Source of the DNA: Alistipes sp.
GTDB lineage: Bacteria; Bacteroidota; Bacteroidia; Bacteroidales; Rikenellaceae
Length of the DNA: 64,000 bases
Assembly (NCBI GenBank): GCA_017555695.1
Contig: JAFZFX010000012.1
Location: 1 to 64,000 of the forward strand
Direction: 5' to 3'
Part shown: positions 42,498 through 50,669 of the stretch, piece after piece
How the letters are laid out: every line of letters begins with the position of its first letter
Numbering within the stretch: the stretch's first letter is position 1
Notes under the pieces: model-generated
What the model was told of the DNA's origin: nothing
The model's database searches: none
The model's input: only the letters and a program-made list of their open reading frames with translations
Program-made: the position numbers and the translations under genes

Positions 42498-44528
42498 ATG
42501 AATCTGTCAAAGATTACCGCTTCTGCGTTGCGCACGAAGCTGATGGCGTTGCTCGCGCTCGTCTTTATGTTCACTATGGCTGCCTGCTCTGGCGGCGGAG
42601 ATGAGCCTGCACCCGAACCGAAGCCCTCACCCGACAACACGCTTGTGACTATTGAGGGTAGCTCCATAACCATCCCCGAGGGTGGCTCGGCATCGGTAGT
42701 ATTTAAGGTTACACCCACATCGACCACCATCTCGTCGAACAAGGTGAAGATTTGTGATGCCTCTACAAAGAAGGATATTCCCCAGATTTCATACGACAAG
42801 TCGAAGGTTGCATCGCTCGGCTCTGGCCGCTACAAGGTGACCATCAGCGCCACTACCGAGGAGGAGTTCCGCGCAAATGCCGTTGTGATTGTCTCTACCG
42901 CCGAGGGTAAGACCTACACATCTAACACCTTCGTCATCCGCAACACGGTTGCCGTGAGCGAGCTCTCGAGCATCTCATTCCTCAAGAAGCACAACCCCCA
43001 GCTCAAGAGCGACATCGTTTGTCACTTTGCCAAGGAGTCCAACCGTTTCTCTGCACGCATCCATCAGATTGCGCCCACTATGGTGGACCACTCGAAGCTT
43101 ATCGCCACATTCACAACCGAGGGCGGTAGCAAGGTGACCGTAAATGGCGTCGAGCAGAAGAGCGGCGTTACGGTAAACGACTTTACCGAGCCCGTGACAT
43201 ATAAGTTCACAACCGACGAGGGCGAGGTTATCGAGTACTCGGTGAAGGTCACCAACCACTTCACCAACCTGCCCGTGGTGTATGTTGATACCAACACAGG
43301 CGTCTATATCACCGACGACCTCACATCGAAGACACAGTGGAAGAGCGCTCGCATCCAGATTGTCGGCAACGACGAGTTCGACGGCCTCGAGCCCACATCG
43401 TTGGAGATTCGCGCCCGTGGTAACACCACTTTGGGTTGGCCCAAGAAGGCGTTTAATATGAAATTCGAGAAGCAGGCCAAGATTCTTGGTATGCCTAAAC
43501 ATAAGCGTTGGGTGATGATTGCCAACTACTGCGACGCTACACTCATCCGTAACGATGTGGCCTACTATGCATCGGGCCTCACATCGCTCAAGTGGGCACC
43601 GCGCGGCCACTTCGTCGAGTTGGTTTACAACGGCGAGTATGTGGGTAACTACTACCTCTGCGAGCATGTGCGTGTCGATAAGGACCGTGTAGCCATCACC
43701 GAGACTCCGCAGGGTGACACCTCGGCCGAGAATACAGGCTACCTGGTTGAGTATGACTTCCACTATAGCTCTACATCAAAGCCCTATTGGACTTCGTACA
43801 TCAACACCCAGCAGCAGACCGACTGGAATAACCGCGGTAACTCATCAGTGCGTTATCTGTCAAAGTATCCCGACGAGAACGATCTGTCGGATGCACAGTA
43901 TAACTACATCAAGAACTATATCCGTAACTTCGAGATTGAGATTCGCGACAAACTCACCGAGAACGCCTCTACAGCCGAGAAGGAGTATAAGGAGATTATC
44001 GAGAAGTATATCGAGCCCGTTTCGTTTGTCGATTACTGGCTTGTTTACGAGGTGTGCCTCAACCACGAGTTGATGAACCCCGGTAGCGTCTTCGTACACA
44101 AGGATGTTGAGGGTGGCGTTGCAGGCGGTAAGCTTATCGCTGGCCCCACTTGGGACTTCGACTATGGTACATTCAACTTCGACTATACCGACGCAGGTTG
44201 GTATCCCGTCGAGACCAAGAAGACACAGCTCTACTTGAAGACCGCTATCTGGTATAAGTACCTTTTCAAGAATGCCAAGATGAAGGCTCTGGCTAAGGAG
44301 CGTTGGGCTACGCTGAAGCCCTCGTTCGAGACCTTGCCTGACTACATCCGTCAGCAGGGAGCCTACCTCTCAGAGTCGGCTAACGAGAACTTCAATGTAT
44401 GGTTGCGTAGTAGTATGCCCAACTTGAACTATGACATCAATGTCTCATACGAGGAGGCTATCGAGAAGATGGCCAAGGTCATCGAGACCCGCGTAGCCAA
44501 TATGGACAAAGCAATGAAGGCGTGGTAA
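42498..44528 (+). CDS. CotH kinase family lipoprotein
   Basis: Using the ATG at 42498 (the GTG at 42477 adds seven residues before a normal signal peptide), a 676-residue exported protein with lipobox MAAC. After a Pro-rich tether and two beta-sandwich domains, the CotH kinase core begins near residue 300: LEIRARGNTTLGWPKKAFNM, HKRWVMIANYCDATLIRNDV, FVELVYNGEYVGNYYLCEHV, FVDYWLVYEVCLNHE, and the metal-binding GPTWDFDYGTFN. CotH is an atypical protein kinase family first described in spore coats. Here it lies near VTC and DUF4956 genes, a recurrent association. Its signal peptide puts it in the envelope. Confidence 0.88.
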   Translation: MNLSKITASALRTKLMALLALVFMFTMAACSGGGDEPAPEPKPSPDNTLVTIEGSSITIPEGGSASVVFKVTPTSTTISSNKVKICDASTKKDIPQISYDKSKVASLGSGRYKVTISATTEEEFRANAVVIVSTAEGKTYTSNTFVIRNTVAVSELSSISFLKKHNPQLKSDIVCHFAKESNRFSARIHQIAPTMVDHSKLIATFTTEGGSKVTVNGVEQKSGVTVNDFTEPVTYKFTTDEGEVIEYSVKVTNHFTNLPVVYVDTNTGVYITDDLTSKTQWKSARIQIVGNDEFDGLEPTSLEIRARGNTTLGWPKKAFNMKFEKQAKILGMPKHKRWVMIANYCDATLIRNDVAYYASGLTSLKWAPRGHFVELVYNGEYVGNYYLCEHVRVDKDRVAITETPQGDTSAENTGYLVEYDFHYSSTSKPYWTSYINTQQQTDWNNRGNSSVRYLSKYPDENDLSDAQYNYIKNYIRNFEIEIRDKLTENASTAEKEYKEIIEKYIEPVSFVDYWLVYEVCLNHELMNPGSVFVHKDVEGGVAGGKLIAGPTWDFDYGTFNFDYTDAGWYPVETKKTQLYLKTAIWYKYLFKNAKMKALAKERWATLKPSFETLPDYIRQQGAYLSESANENFNVWLRSSMPNLNYDINVSYEEAIEKMAKVIETRVANMDKAMKAW

Positions 44529-44547
44529 TCCCACCCACAACAATAGC

Positions 44548-44582
44548 AAAGCCTGGACAACCTCCGTTGCCCAGGCTTTTTT
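44548..44582. terminator. Bidirectional terminator between CotH and the SGNH gene
   Basis: AAAGCCTGG-A-CAAC pairs with GTTG-C-CCAGGCTTT, followed by T runs. Confidence 0.85.
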
Positions 44583-44607
44583 GTTTCCATCACCAACACT
44601 CATTGCT

Positions 44608-45324
44608 CTACTTCGCCAGCTGTTTTATGGCGCGGAGGAGCGAGTGGGCTATCAGGCGCATGCCCTTGTCGTTGGGGTGGCCTATGATTATATCTTTGGT
44701 TATGGTGTAGGGTTTGCCGTCGATGTCGTAGAGCGTGTCGCCCACCTTGGGGTAGATGTCGTCGAGCAGGGATATCCAACCCAAATCGACATACTCCAAC
44801 CCATAGCGCTCGGCCGTGGTGGCGAGTATGCGCTCGTAGTGTTCATGGTGCCATAAGGGGCCTGCAATGATGACATGGGGCGTGCGGGCGAGGCAGAACT
44901 CCACCAGTCGTCCTATGTTCTGCTCGAAGTCCTCGATGCTACGCACATTGTCGCACATACGCAACACAATCACATCGGCTTCGTGGCACACCTCGCCCGC
45001 CAGCGAGTCGAGGTCGCACGAGGGGTTTATCTCAAAGCCGTAGATGTTCAGCGGCGTCACCTGGCTCTTGCGGTTGTATTGTTGCAGCTCGCGCTCCAGC
45101 ACATGGCAAAAGTCGTTCTCCTGCTTCGATGCCGCCATACCCCAGTCGCCGTACCACTCAATGCTGGGCAGATAGCCGTGGTGTGTCAGCGAGTTGCCCA
45201 GGCATACCACCTTCAGCGGACGCCCAAGTTTCAACTGCTCGGTGCGTCTGCCTGCGGTGAGGGGCGTCGTGCCCACCGCCACCGCTACAACAGTAGCAAA
45301 TGCTACTCGAAAAATGTTTCTCAT
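44608..45324 (-). CDS. SGNH/GDSL-type hydrolase
   Basis: A 238-residue exported protein with signal peptide. The nucleophile block is VVCLGNSLTHHG (Ser45). The ADVIVLRMCDNV strand and block V GHPNDKGMRLIA (with the catalytic His before PND) complete an SGNH esterase fold; the usual DxxH is altered to a GHPND form. Substrates may be acetylated or acylated sugars. It is the last of a four-gene minus-strand operon (symporter, rdgB, 45331, this gene) with gaps of 2, 12 and 6 bases. Confidence 0.8.
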   Translation of the reverse strand: MRNIFRVAFATVVAVAVGTTPLTAGRRTEQLKLGRPLKVVCLGNSLTHHGYLPSIEWYGDWGMAASKQENDFCHVLERELQQYNRKSQVTPLNIYGFEINPSCDLDSLAGEVCHEADVIVLRMCDNVRSIEDFEQNIGRLVEFCLARTPHVIIAGPLWHHEHYERILATTAERYGLEYVDLGWISLLDDIYPKVGDTLYDIDGKPYTITKDIIIGHPNDKGMRLIAHSLLRAIKQLAK

Positions 45325-45330
45325 AGTGAT

Positions 45331-46962
45331 TTACTTCATATCGATAACTACGCTCTGGCCGCCCTGGCGGTTGATGCGTACAACGCCACCGCTCGCCATC
45401 TTCTCCCAGCTCCAGCCCTCGCTGTCGGCGGTGTTGTCCACTCGCTTGAGGGGCTTGCCATCGACCAGAATCTGCTTGGGCATCTTCTTCAGGCGCAGAA
45501 GCTCCTTCGCCTCGGCGAGGAAGGTCTTATAGCTTATCTGCGTAGGCTCGTAGCTGATGCTCTGTACTACGCTGCTCGACTTCAGCAGGTGATTCTCGTC
45601 GGCGGGAGCCCACTCGGGTACGGCAGCGATGCCATCGAAGAAGTGCTTGATGTAGTCGCCATATCCGTCAGAGAACCACGATGGGTTGTAGGTAGGGCCT
45701 ACGGCCACATAGCCTGTCTCCGATGTGCAGTATGTCGCCCAGTTGAAGTTTTCGAAAGACTCCTGCTTGTACCACTCCTCACCGCAGAGGCTATGCCACA
45801 TAGCGCACACCGAGGCGTAGCGAGCCGTGTGGCTACCCATCGGCAGCATACATATCGACTGCTCACACTGCGCGTTGAAGCCCAGCGCGTGGTGCGTACC
45901 GAAGGCCACATTGCAGTAGTGAATCAGCGCGGGGATATTCTCCTTCAGATAGGGGTCTTTGTCGGCGTTCTCCATCAGGTAGCGGGCTGTCTCCATTGGG
46001 GCTATCTGCACGCGGTTTTTGTTGTCGTGGTCGTATGGTACATCCTCGAAGTAACCCTTCCATACAAAGGTCTTCATCGGGCCCTCTATCGAGAAGAGCC
46101 AATCCCAAGCCTTGTCGCGGGCGCTCTTGTATGCGGCCAGGCGCTCGTCGCTCAGGTTGAGGCGGCTGTTGAGGCTCTCCAACATATCGAACAGACGGAT
46201 GGGCGGAATCACGAATGCGCAATACTCCTCCATCGCGATGTTTGTCCTTGCGTGTACGCGGTAGGGCCAGGGCGATTGCTTATAGCTGCCGTCGCGCACA
46301 TTTGCCGCCAACGCATCGGCGCAGTTGAGGGCGGCGTTGAGGTACTTCTCCTCCTCGGTAATCTGGTAGAACTGCAGATAGGCCACACCCATCTCGCCCA
46401 CCTTGTCGGGCTCAAGGCAGAGGGGCGCATCGCCGTTGCCGTTGCCGTGGTAGTTGCTACCCTGAATGATTGTCGAGCCAGGGTCGCTACTTGCGTAGGG
46501 GCACGATGCCCAGTGGAAGTCGGCGGGCGTGGTGGCATTCGAGAGCATAAAGTCCAAGTTCTCGCGCACCATCTGCAGGTAGGCAGCCTCGCCGCCATAC
46601 ATATAGTACTTCACGGCCAGACTCTCGGTCAATCCTGCGGCTATACAGGCGGGGTTGCTTCGGTGAGTCTCGCCGCGGAATGTGTCGTCGGTGCTATTCT
46701 GAAAGCCCTCAAACGAGGCGTAGAGGTAGTAGTATTTCAGCCCCGTATTCGGGTCTGTGGGCAATACATCCTTCAGGAACTTGGCTGCCAGCCCCGCCAC
46801 ATGGGTGTAGGCAGCACCCGCCACCTCGGGCTTGTACCACGCCAGCAGCGTGTTGTCGGGCGAATATACGGCCTTGTGGGTGATGATGTTTTCGTCGCTC
46901 TGGGCCGAGAGGTTGCCGATGGTCACAGCCGAAAGCAACAATGCACACAGAATCTTTTTCAT
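45331..46962 (-). CDS. Secreted protein of unknown function, probable (alpha/alpha) toroid
   Basis: A 543-residue exported protein with signal peptide (ends near NLSAQS). It is helix-rich with regularly spaced aromatic and Gly residues (LTESLAVKYYMYGGEAAYLQMVRE; MGVAYLQFYQITEEEKYLNAAL; MEEYCAFVIPPIRLFDML), as in (alpha/alpha) barrel glycoside hydrolases and lyases. A C-terminal beta module follows (QILVDGKPLKRVDNTADSEG). I cannot assign a CAZy family. It is translated 12 bases behind rdgB and 6 bases before the SGNH hydrolase, which suggests glycan processing with that esterase. Confidence 0.6.
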   Translation of the reverse strand: MKKILCALLLSAVTIGNLSAQSDENIITHKAVYSPDNTLLAWYKPEVAGAAYTHVAGLAAKFLKDVLPTDPNTGLKYYYLYASFEGFQNSTDDTFRGETHRSNPACIAAGLTESLAVKYYMYGGEAAYLQMVRENLDFMLSNATTPADFHWASCPYASSDPGSTIIQGSNYHGNGNGDAPLCLEPDKVGEMGVAYLQFYQITEEEKYLNAALNCADALAANVRDGSYKQSPWPYRVHARTNIAMEEYCAFVIPPIRLFDMLESLNSRLNLSDERLAAYKSARDKAWDWLFSIEGPMKTFVWKGYFEDVPYDHDNKNRVQIAPMETARYLMENADKDPYLKENIPALIHYCNVAFGTHHALGFNAQCEQSICMLPMGSHTARYASVCAMWHSLCGEEWYKQESFENFNWATYCTSETGYVAVGPTYNPSWFSDGYGDYIKHFFDGIAAVPEWAPADENHLLKSSSVVQSISYEPTQISYKTFLAEAKELLRLKKMPKQILVDGKPLKRVDNTADSEGWSWEKMASGGVVRINRQGGQSVVIDMK

Positions 46963-46974
46963 AGTTTTCTCCTT

Positions 46975-47553
46975 TTATTTTGTTTTCTGCAAATACTCGG
47001 CGAGCTTTCTCACGGCGCGGCCACGGTGCGAGATGGCGTTCTTCTCCTGCGACGACATCTCGGCGAATGATGACTCATAGCCGTCGGGCACAAACAGCGG
47101 GTCGTAGCCGAAGCCACCCTCGCCACGCTCGGCCTCGGTGATGGCGCCACGCACCACACCCTCGAAGAGGTGCTCCTCGCCGCCGATGATCAGCGCTATG
47201 GCTGTGCGGAACTGTGCCGCGCGGTCGCTCTTGCCCGCCATACGCTCCAGCAGCAGTCGCTTGTTGGCCTCGTCGTCGTGGCCGTCGGTGGCATAGCGTG
47301 CCGAGCGCACTCCAGGCTCGCCGCCGAGCGCATCCACCTCCAAACCTGTGTCGTCGGCGAAGCAGTCGATGCCCGTGCGGGCGTAGATGTAGCGTGCTTT
47401 CTGCAGGGCGTTGCCCTCGAGTGTGGGCTCATCTTCGGGTATATCTTCAGTGATGCCGCACTCGCGCAGAGTGACCAGCTCGAACTCGTCGCCCACCACC
47501 TCTGCGACCTCGCGCAGTTTGTGGGCATTGTTGGTTGCAAAAATCAGTTTCAT
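46975..47553 (-). CDS. rdgB: RdgB/HAM1 XTP/dITP diphosphatase
   Basis: A 192-residue cytoplasmic house-cleaning enzyme that hydrolyses non-canonical purine nucleoside triphosphates (ITP, XTP). Motifs: FATNNAHKLREV (4-15), FADDTGLEVDALGGEPGVRSARYA, FGYDPLFVPDG and ISHRGRAVRKL. The length is standard. It is 2 bases behind the symporter gene, so co-translated with an unrelated function; such mixed operons are common. Confidence 0.95.
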   Translation of the reverse strand: MKLIFATNNAHKLREVAEVVGDEFELVTLRECGITEDIPEDEPTLEGNALQKARYIYARTGIDCFADDTGLEVDALGGEPGVRSARYATDGHDDEANKRLLLERMAGKSDRAAQFRTAIALIIGGEEHLFEGVVRGAITEAERGEGGFGYDPLFVPDGYESSFAEMSSQEKNAISHRGRAVRKLAEYLQKTK

Positions 47554-47555
47554 TG

Positions 47556-48722
47556 TTATCCTATTTTACTCTTTATCTTATCTACAATCACAGCCAGCGC
47601 ACCGTCGCCCGTCACATTGCAGGCCGTGCCGAAGCTGTCCATCGCCACATAGAGCGAAATCATCAGTGCCTGGTCGTCGGTCGTGAAGCCCAGCATCGAG
47701 CCCAACACGCCGAGTGCCGCCATAATAGCTCCGCCAGGTACGCCCGGTGCGGCCACCATCGTGATGCCGAGCATACAGATGAAGCCCACGAACTGCATAA
47801 TGTCGTACTCCTGACCCTGCATAATCATCAGCGCCAAGGCACAAGCCACAATCTTGAGCATACTGCCCGAGAGGTGTATCGTAGCGCATAGTGGCACCAC
47901 GAAGCCAGCCACATCGTCGCTCACGCCCATCTTCTGGGTCTGGCGCAGCGTTACGGGTATGGTGGCGGCCGACGACTGTGTGCCGAGAGCCGTGAAGTAG
48001 GCGGGCATCATTGTCGTGAGCATCTTCAGCGGGTTCTTGTTGCCGATAGTGCCCGCAACGATGTAGAGGCCAATGAGCCACAAGATGTGCAGCAGGAATA
48101 TTATGCCGATGATTTTGATGAATACCATCAGTATCTGTCCCACCTCGCCTGCGGCCGTCATATCGAGGAATATGCCATAGATATATATCGGCAGCAACGG
48201 AATGAGCAAATTTTCTATAAATTTGGTTATCACGCTCTGGAATTCAACGGCGGCGCGGCGCAGCACATTGCCCTCGATGTAGGCGATGCCCAGACCGAAG
48301 AGGAAGGCCGTAACCAGAGCCGTCATCACATCCATCAGCGGGGGTATCGTTAGCGAGAAGTATGGCGTGAGCTTCACACCCTCGGCTATCGTACCAGCAT
48401 CAATCTGCTGGCTGATGAGCGAGGGGAAGGTGAGTGAGCCCGTGAGGTAGGATATCACTCCCGCCGCGAGCGTTGCGCCATAGGCCAGAGCCACGGTCAG
48501 CAGCAGCATACGACCCGCATTGCGACCCAACTCCGAGATGGCGGGGATGACCATACCGATGATAATCAGCGGCACGGCAAAGCCCAACAGTTGGCTGAAT
48601 ATACCGTTGAAAGTGAGGAAAAGGCGTATGCCCCACGCAGGCATCACCAGCCCCGAGCCAATACCCAGCGCAATGGCCACGATGATGCGCGGCAACAGTC
48701 CAAATCGCTTTAATATACCCAT
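47556..48722 (-). CDS. Dicarboxylate/amino acid:cation symporter (DAACS family)
   Basis: A 388-residue inner-membrane transporter for glutamate, aspartate or C4-dicarboxylates with Na+ or H+. About eight transmembrane segments plus re-entrant loops are seen; the serine-rich loop AYFTALGTQSSAATIPVTLR and the substrate segment ATIHLSGSMLKIVACALALM are typical, as is AAPGVPGGAIMAALGVLGSMLGF near the end. I use the start at 48722 (MGILKRFGL), since the upstream ATG at 48752 lies inside a family A repeat. Confidence 0.88.
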   Translation of the reverse strand: MGILKRFGLLPRIIVAIALGIGSGLVMPAWGIRLFLTFNGIFSQLLGFAVPLIIIGMVIPAISELGRNAGRMLLLTVALAYGATLAAGVISYLTGSLTFPSLISQQIDAGTIAEGVKLTPYFSLTIPPLMDVMTALVTAFLFGLGIAYIEGNVLRRAAVEFQSVITKFIENLLIPLLPIYIYGIFLDMTAAGEVGQILMVFIKIIGIIFLLHILWLIGLYIVAGTIGNKNPLKMLTTMMPAYFTALGTQSSAATIPVTLRQTQKMGVSDDVAGFVVPLCATIHLSGSMLKIVACALALMIMQGQEYDIMQFVGFICMLGITMVAAPGVPGGAIMAALGVLGSMLGFTTDDQALMISLYVAMDSFGTACNVTGDGALAVIVDKIKSKIG

Positions 48723-48746
48723 CGTTATAACTTTTTTATAATGGTT

Positions 48747-48836
48747 TGTCATTGCGATAGCCGTTAGGCTCGTGGTAATCTATTTGCTAAAGAGGTGAGA
48801 TAACCGCGTCGGAGTAAACTCCTCCTCGTAATGACA
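48747..48836. repeat. Family A repeat, full-length, inverted orientation
   Basis: TGTCATTGCGATAGCC to CCTCGTAATGACA, the reverse complement layout of 1859-1950, in the spacer between two minus-strand genes. Confidence 0.8.
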
Positions 48837-48842
48837 GATGTA

Positions 48843-50654
48843 TTATTTCTTGCTTATTCTCCAAATCTTGCCTTCAAAGAGCGACAGGTAGATGTTGCCG
48901 CTATCGTCCACCTCAAAGCCATTCACGGCCGAGATGCCACACTTCTTTCGCCACAGCAGCTCGCCCGATTCGGCATCGACAGCAGCCACTATACCCTGAC
49001 GAGATGCGGCATAGACCACGCCGTCGCACTCAACAATGGCGCAGGGCGAGAACTCGTAGCCGAAGCCCAAATCGACCATCCACACCACATCGTAATCGTT
49101 TGCGGCGGTACTGACGGCAATCAGCTCGCCATCCATCGTGCGGGCATATACCTTGCTCTTGTCGGCCGACAGACCGAGGCTCTCTCTGACGCGGTAGTCC
49201 TTCACGCGCCAAAGCTGCTTGCCAGTGTTGCGGTCGATGGCCGTCATTGCACGGTCGGGAGCCACGATGAATACCTTGTTGCCCACGACGGCGGGGATGC
49301 AGTTGCCAGGGCTGAAGAGGTGGCTCGAGTGGCCGTTGTTCCACTTCCAGCGTGTTGTGCCTGTCTTGCGGTCGAGGTTGTAGAGGTGGGTATCCCACGC
49401 ACCGAATGTCACATCGCTATCCGTCACGGCGGGTGCCGCCTGGCAGTAGTTGGTCATCTCCTCGTTGCGCCACAGCAACTTCGCACGGCGGGTATTCCAC
49501 GCCTCGAAGCACTTGTAGCCTCCCTGATATAGTATTCCGTTCACCACGACACCATCGGCTGCATAGGGGCCCTTGGCCTTGCGCTCGCGCACCACCTTGC
49601 CCGTCTTCTTGTCCAGCCACAGCAGTCGCTCGTCAGAGGTGGGCACTATCAGATAGCGTCCCGCCAGCGATGGCTGCGAGAAGAGCGAATTGGCTGTCTT
49701 GAGGCTCCAGCGCAGCTCGCCCGAAAGTTTGTCGATGGCCTTCACCTCGCCGAGTGAGTTGCCGAAGTAGAGTGTAGCCTCGTCCACAGCCATACGGGTG
49801 AATACCGACGCCTCGTCGGCGTGAACCATCTCGACAGTAGCCTGCTCGGGCTCGTCGAAAGAGTCCAGCGTGCGCTTGATGGGCTGCTTGGGGCTATCGT
49901 TAATCTTCATCTCGGTAACGAGTGCGGGCTCTTTGCCCAGCTGCTTGTCCCACTGACGCAGGGTGTCGCCCTCAACCTCGATGATGGTGTAACCGTAGTT
50001 GTCGTTCATCATCAGCGAGCGGTTCATCAGCGCATCGATGCTGCCAGCCTTGTAGTGGCTGAATTTGTGGTAATGGCCACAGAGGTGTACCGCCACACGA
50101 TACTTCGACAGCACATTGATGTATTGGTCGTAGTTGTCCAAATCATCTACGGTGATGGGATAGTGGTTTATCGAGATTACGCGCTTCTCCTTGTGCTGAG
50201 CCAGCGTCTTGTCGAGCCAACTCAAATCCTCGCGCTTGATGTGGCCGTCAGCCGCCTTCATATAGGGGCCGCAGTTGATGCCGACAATCACCATTCCGTC
50301 GAGTTCGGTCACAAAGCGGTCGTTGCCCCACAGGTCGTTGAAGCGCTTGCAGGCGCTCTGCGACCACTGATCCTCGTGGTTGCCAGGGATGACGAATTGG
50401 GGCTTCTTGATTGCGCCGAGCAACTCCTTTACGCGCTGCAACTCCTCGTCGCTACCCTCGTTCGACACATCGCCTGCCACGACTACAATCTGCGTGGGGT
50501 CGGCGTTAATCTCCTCGATAACAGCCTTCAGCATCTGCTCGTTGCGGTTGCCTGGCGATATGTGCAGGTCGCACAGCAGGGCAATGCGTGTCTGCGCCAC
50601 AGAGCTTGCGCTCCACAGCACTACGCACAGCAGTATAGATAATATTCGTTTCAT
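48843..50654 (-). CDS. Metallophosphoesterase fused to a PQQ-like beta-propeller
   Basis: A 603-residue exported protein (signal peptide ends near SSVAQT). Residues about 20-230 are a calcineurin-like phosphoesterase: CDLHISPG, VVAGDVSNEG, IPGNHEDQW, SINHYP and HLCGHYHKF supply the metal ligands in order. Residues about 280-603 form a PQQ-type propeller of repeated blades (YFGNSLGEVKAIDKLSGELRW; LWLDKKTGKVVRE; TAIDRNTGKQLWRVKDY; AVDAESGELLWRKKCG). The propeller probably binds a ligand or partner; it need not bind PQQ. The stop is about 90 bases from the family A repeat. Confidence 0.87.
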   Translation of the reverse strand: MKRILSILLCVVLWSASSVAQTRIALLCDLHISPGNRNEQMLKAVIEEINADPTQIVVVAGDVSNEGSDEELQRVKELLGAIKKPQFVIPGNHEDQWSQSACKRFNDLWGNDRFVTELDGMVIVGINCGPYMKAADGHIKREDLSWLDKTLAQHKEKRVISINHYPITVDDLDNYDQYINVLSKYRVAVHLCGHYHKFSHYKAGSIDALMNRSLMMNDNYGYTIIEVEGDTLRQWDKQLGKEPALVTEMKINDSPKQPIKRTLDSFDEPEQATVEMVHADEASVFTRMAVDEATLYFGNSLGEVKAIDKLSGELRWSLKTANSLFSQPSLAGRYLIVPTSDERLLWLDKKTGKVVRERKAKGPYAADGVVVNGILYQGGYKCFEAWNTRRAKLLWRNEEMTNYCQAAPAVTDSDVTFGAWDTHLYNLDRKTGTTRWKWNNGHSSHLFSPGNCIPAVVGNKVFIVAPDRAMTAIDRNTGKQLWRVKDYRVRESLGLSADKSKVYARTMDGELIAVSTAANDYDVVWMVDLGFGYEFSPCAIVECDGVVYAASRQGIVAAVDAESGELLWRKKCGISAVNGFEVDDSGNIYLSLFEGKIWRISKK

Positions 50655-50669
50655 CGTATTTGATAATTT

